Shown: positions 61,915 to 64,000 of the stretch, piece by piece
Position numbering within the stretch: position 1 is the stretch's first letter
How the letters are laid out: every line of letters starts with the position of its first letter
Position numbers and translations under genes: made by a program
DNA from: Bacillus spizizenii TU-B-10
GTDB lineage: Bacteria; Bacillota; Bacilli; Bacillales; Bacillaceae
DNA length: 64,000 nt
Direction of reading: 5' to 3'
Assembly (NCBI RefSeq): GCF_000227465.1
Contig: NC_016047.1
Coordinates: 3,018,857 to 3,082,856 of the forward strand
Notes under the pieces: generated by a model
Database searches by the model: none
Told to the model about the DNA's origin: nothing
What the model saw: the letters and a program-made list of their open reading frames with translations, nothing else

Positions 61915-62073
61915 ATGGAGCAGAAAATTCTATGCGAAGTCAACAACTGTTCTTATTGGGGCAAAGGAAACAAATGCACCGCTGATGCCATTTATGTTGT
62001 CAGCCATACTGGTGAAACGGCTGAAAACAGCCAGGAAACGGACTGCAAAACGTTTAAGCCGCATGATTTGTAA
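61915..62073 (+). CDS. ytzL: Small Cys-rich protein YtzL (DUF1540 type, 52 aa)
   Basis: This 52-residue protein has four Cys at 7, 12, 21 and 44 (CEVNNCSYWGKGNKC...C), spaced as in DUF1540, a presumed zinc or metal fold. AAGGAGGGG lies six bases before the ATG. It lies downstream of ythAB, possibly in the same transcript, and ends at the terminator shared with mntD. Function unknown. Confidence 0.82.
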   Translation: MEQKILCEVNNCSYWGKGNKCTADAIYVVSHTGETAENSQETDCKTFKPHDL

Positions 62074-62076
62074 TCA

Positions 62077-62110
62077 AAAGAAAGAGCTGCATCAGCCAGC
62101 TCTTTCTTTT
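62077..62110. terminator. Bidirectional terminator between ytzL and mntD
   Basis: AAAAGAAAGAGCTG / CAGCTCTTTCTTTT is a 13-14-bp stem with a seven-base loop; it includes the mntD stop. Confidence 0.88.
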
Positions 62111-62979
62111 TGCATGTTCAATGTTCTCAGCTTTTTTGTCATGACCCCGTTTGCAGGCGAAAACAAAAAGGCGCCAGCATAACATACACCTGTCATGGCC
62201 GCCATCGCTCCGGAAATTGAAACATTAAGCCATGTTGCGAAGAAATAGCCCATAACCGCCGACAGCCCGCCAATCAACGCGCTGAGAATCAACATATAAA
62301 GCAGCCGGTCTGTCAGCAAATGGGCCGCAGCAGGCGGGACAATCAGCATGGCTACAACCAATACAGCACCAACCGAATCAAAGGAAGCGACGGTCGTCAG
62401 CGACAGCATGCCCATTTGCACATAATGAATCAGCAAAACCGGTATTCCCAGAGCTAAAGCCATTTGCGGATCAAACGAAGCAATTTTGAACTCCTTATAG
62501 CTCACACTGATCAACAATATATTTAAAACCAGAACAGATGCCAGCATCCAAAACGCTTTCGGCCCGATGTCAACTCCGAATACCGAGATCGTATTCCACG
62601 GCACAAAAGCGATTTCTCCCATTAACGAGTGCTCAATATCGAGATGAACATTCGCTCCGTACACAGAAAGCAAAATGACGCCCACCGCAAATAAGGATGT
62701 AAAAACCACCCCTATGGCGGCATCAGATTGAACCCCCTTGCTGTGGAGAAGCTGAACCAAAAATGCCGTTAACAGTCCAGATACGGCCGCGCCGATAAAC
62801 ATAGGAATCCCGTCAAGACTTCCTGTCACAAGAAAAGCACCGACAATGCCAAGCAACACTGTATGGCTGATCGCGTCGGCCAGCATCGCCATTTTTCTCA
62901 ACACGAGAAATGTGCCGATCAATGCGCAGCTTACACCGACTAATACACCGGTAGCTATAATCCATGCTTCAAAACTCAT
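62092..62979 (-). CDS. mntD: Manganese ABC transporter permease MntD
   Basis: This 295-residue ABC-3 permease has about eight spans and the family stretches MLADAISHTVLLGIVGAF and SFDSVGAVLVVAMLIVPPAAAHLLTDR. It imports Mn2+ with MntC, ATPase MntB and binding protein MntA, the latter two expected beyond the window. ATG at 62979 overlaps the mntC stop by 11 bases. The mnt genes are repressed by MntR in high manganese. Confidence 0.93.
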   Translation of the reverse strand: MSFEAWIIATGVLVGVSCALIGTFLVLRKMAMLADAISHTVLLGIVGAFLVTGSLDGIPMFIGAAVSGLLTAFLVQLLHSKGVQSDAAIGVVFTSLFAVGVILLSVYGANVHLDIEHSLMGEIAFVPWNTISVFGVDIGPKAFWMLASVLVLNILLISVSYKEFKIASFDPQMALALGIPVLLIHYVQMGMLSLTTVASFDSVGAVLVVAMLIVPPAAAHLLTDRLLYMLILSALIGGLSAVMGYFFATWLNVSISGAMAAMTGVCYAGAFLFSPANGVMTKKLRTLNMQKERAG

Positions 62980-64000
62980 TTGCGATCTGTCCTTTCTCGG
63001 CATCAGGAGCCGACTTCTGAAGCTCAGGCATCCGGCCATACAGCTTTAAGAGTGAAAGAAGCCGCTCTCTTGTTTCCCCAGGCAAACGATCCGGGTCAAA
63101 ATGATCCTGATCAATTTCTAGATTCGCAAGCTCCATTTCGTGCATGAGGTACATTTCATACATCCGATGCTTTAAAGCCATGTGATAGCCTTTTTCTATC
63201 CCAGTACGTGTCATTTGCCAAATCCCATTTTCAACATGCACGATGCACCTCTCTTTTTCCAATCCATTCAATACCTTATGGCATAATGAAGGGGATAGCC
63301 GCCTTTTCTTTCTTACACTTTCAGCCGTTACATAAAGATCGTTCTTTTCATACTGCTCATAAATCGTCAGCAACACCTGCTCCCTGCTTGTTTTGCGCCG
63401 CAGCTTGATCAGCCTTATTGCTTTTGCAGCCAATCCCCGCTTAGGCGCGCAAATCATTGAAAATAGAAAAATCACTGTTGCTGATAAGATCATCAATGGC
63501 CCTGTCGCCATCCCCTTCATCGTCGTGCTCAGCAAGGTTCCGGCCACGCCGCTAACCCCGCCTGTGACCCCGGCAATGACCATCATTCCGGTTAATCGTT
63601 CGGTCCAATACCTTGCAGCTATGGCAGGCGTAATCAGCATAGCTGCCATTAATATCACACCAACTGTTTGAAGCCCGATGACGACAGCACAGACGATAAG
63701 GCAAGCCAAAAGCCCGTTTAAAAAACGCACCGGCAGTCCCAATCCCTTTGCAAACGCGAGATCGAAAGTAATCACCGTAAACTCCTTAAAGAAAACAATA
63801 CAAAGGAGCAATAGAACAGCGGATATTCCTGCAATCAAAATGATATCCTGTCTGACCAATGAAGCGGCCTGGCCGAATAAAAAAGAATCAAGCCCGCTTT
63901 GGCTTCCCGCCCCCTGCTGCTGAATATATGTCAGCAGTATGATCCCGACGCCAAAAAACACTGAGAGAACAATCCCAATCGCTGAGTCCTCTTTTGTTTT
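62969..64000 (-). CDS. mntC: Manganese ABC transporter permease MntC with C-terminal DtxR-like domain (N-terminus beyond window)
   Basis: The frame stays open to the window edge, so the N-terminus is missing; 343 residues are visible. The first half is ABC-3 permease (FDLAFAKGLGLPVRFLNGLLACLIV, TVGVILMAAMLITPAIAARYWTERL). After LIKLRRKTSREQVLLTIYEQY comes a winged helix and a helical region (about 140 residues) resembling the DNA-binding and dimer domains of DtxR/MntR. Such a fusion is known for this permease. Whether the domain binds DNA or metal is unknown. Confidence 0.92.
   Translation of the reverse strand, partial: KTKEDSAIGIVLSVFFGVGIILLTYIQQQGAGSQSGLDSFLFGQAASLVRQDIILIAGISAVLLLLCIVFFKEFTVITFDLAFAKGLGLPVRFLNGLLACLIVCAVVIGLQTVGVILMAAMLITPAIAARYWTERLTGMMVIAGVTGGVSGVAGTLLSTTMKGMATGPLMILSATVIFLFSMICAPKRGLAAKAIRLIKLRRKTSREQVLLTIYEQYEKNDLYVTAESVRKKRRLSPSLCHKVLNGLEKERCIVHVENGIWQMTRTGIEKGYHMALKHRMYEMYLMHEMELANLEIDQDHFDPDRLPGETRERLLSLLKLYGRMPELQKSAPDAEKGQIANEF

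Overview
The window is chromosomal DNA from a member of the Bacillus subtilis group. From memory, gene order and protein sequences follow the B. subtilis 168 segment running from yteR through bioWAFDBI, melA (msm operon), leuS, ytvA, bceRSAB, ytrGABCDEF, asnB, metK, pckA, luxS and ythAB to mntCD. The proteins recalled differ from 168 at scattered residues. Two features are not in the 168 order as I remember it: an IS3-family insertion between melA and ytwF, and a small membrane-protein gene between bioW and ytaP. I therefore read it as a diverged B. subtilis-group strain rather than 168. There are no rRNA or tRNA genes, CRISPR arrays or prophage blocks.

Layout. 1-6.6 kb: rhamnogalacturonan uptake (yteR hydrolase partial at the edge, permeases yteP and ytcP, lipoprotein ytcQ, divergent AraC-type regulator ytdP, a cre site before ytcP). 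6.7-13.9 kb: biotin operon bioWAFDBI-ytbQ on the minus strand, with a strong promoter beside a perfect 15-bp BirA-type inverted repeat and a terminator between bioB and bioI. 14-15.5 kb: unknown membrane protein and hydrolase ytaP. 15.5-21.1 kb: msmR-msmE-amyD-amyC-melA for alpha-galactosides, with a palindromic operator and a cre-like site. 21.1-22.4 kb: a 1286-bp IS3-family element with 4-bp target duplications, inserted exactly in the loop of the melA/ytwF bidirectional terminator.

22.4-29.3 kb: ytwF, leuS with T-box leader, ytvB, blue-light sensor ytvA, efflux gene yttB, coiled-coil yttA. 29.4-39.5 kb: two antibiotic/cell-envelope stress modules, bceRSAB (bacitracin-type resistance) and ytrGABCDEF with its GntR repressor and AGTGTA-N13-TACACT operator. 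39.5-44 kb: ytzC, tRNA wobble-modification pair ytqAB, terpene synthase ytpB and lysophospholipase ytpA, ytoA. 44-51.4 kb: ytnA, asnB, metK with SAM riboswitch, pckA, ytmB. 51.4-58 kb: ytmA, orphan ABC importer ytlACD, Nudix ytkD, holin-like ytkC, dps with a SigB promoter, ytzI, ytkA, luxS. 58-64 kb: yidD (ytjA), carbonic anhydrase ytiB, Zur-boxed rpmE2, bd-type oxidase ythAB, Cys-rich ytzL, and manganese permeases mntD and mntC (mntC runs off the window).

The region is mostly conserved core genome. Its points of interest are the IS and its terminator target, several regulatory elements that overlap stop codons, and a few small or orphan genes of unknown function. I found no clear undescribed multi-gene system.
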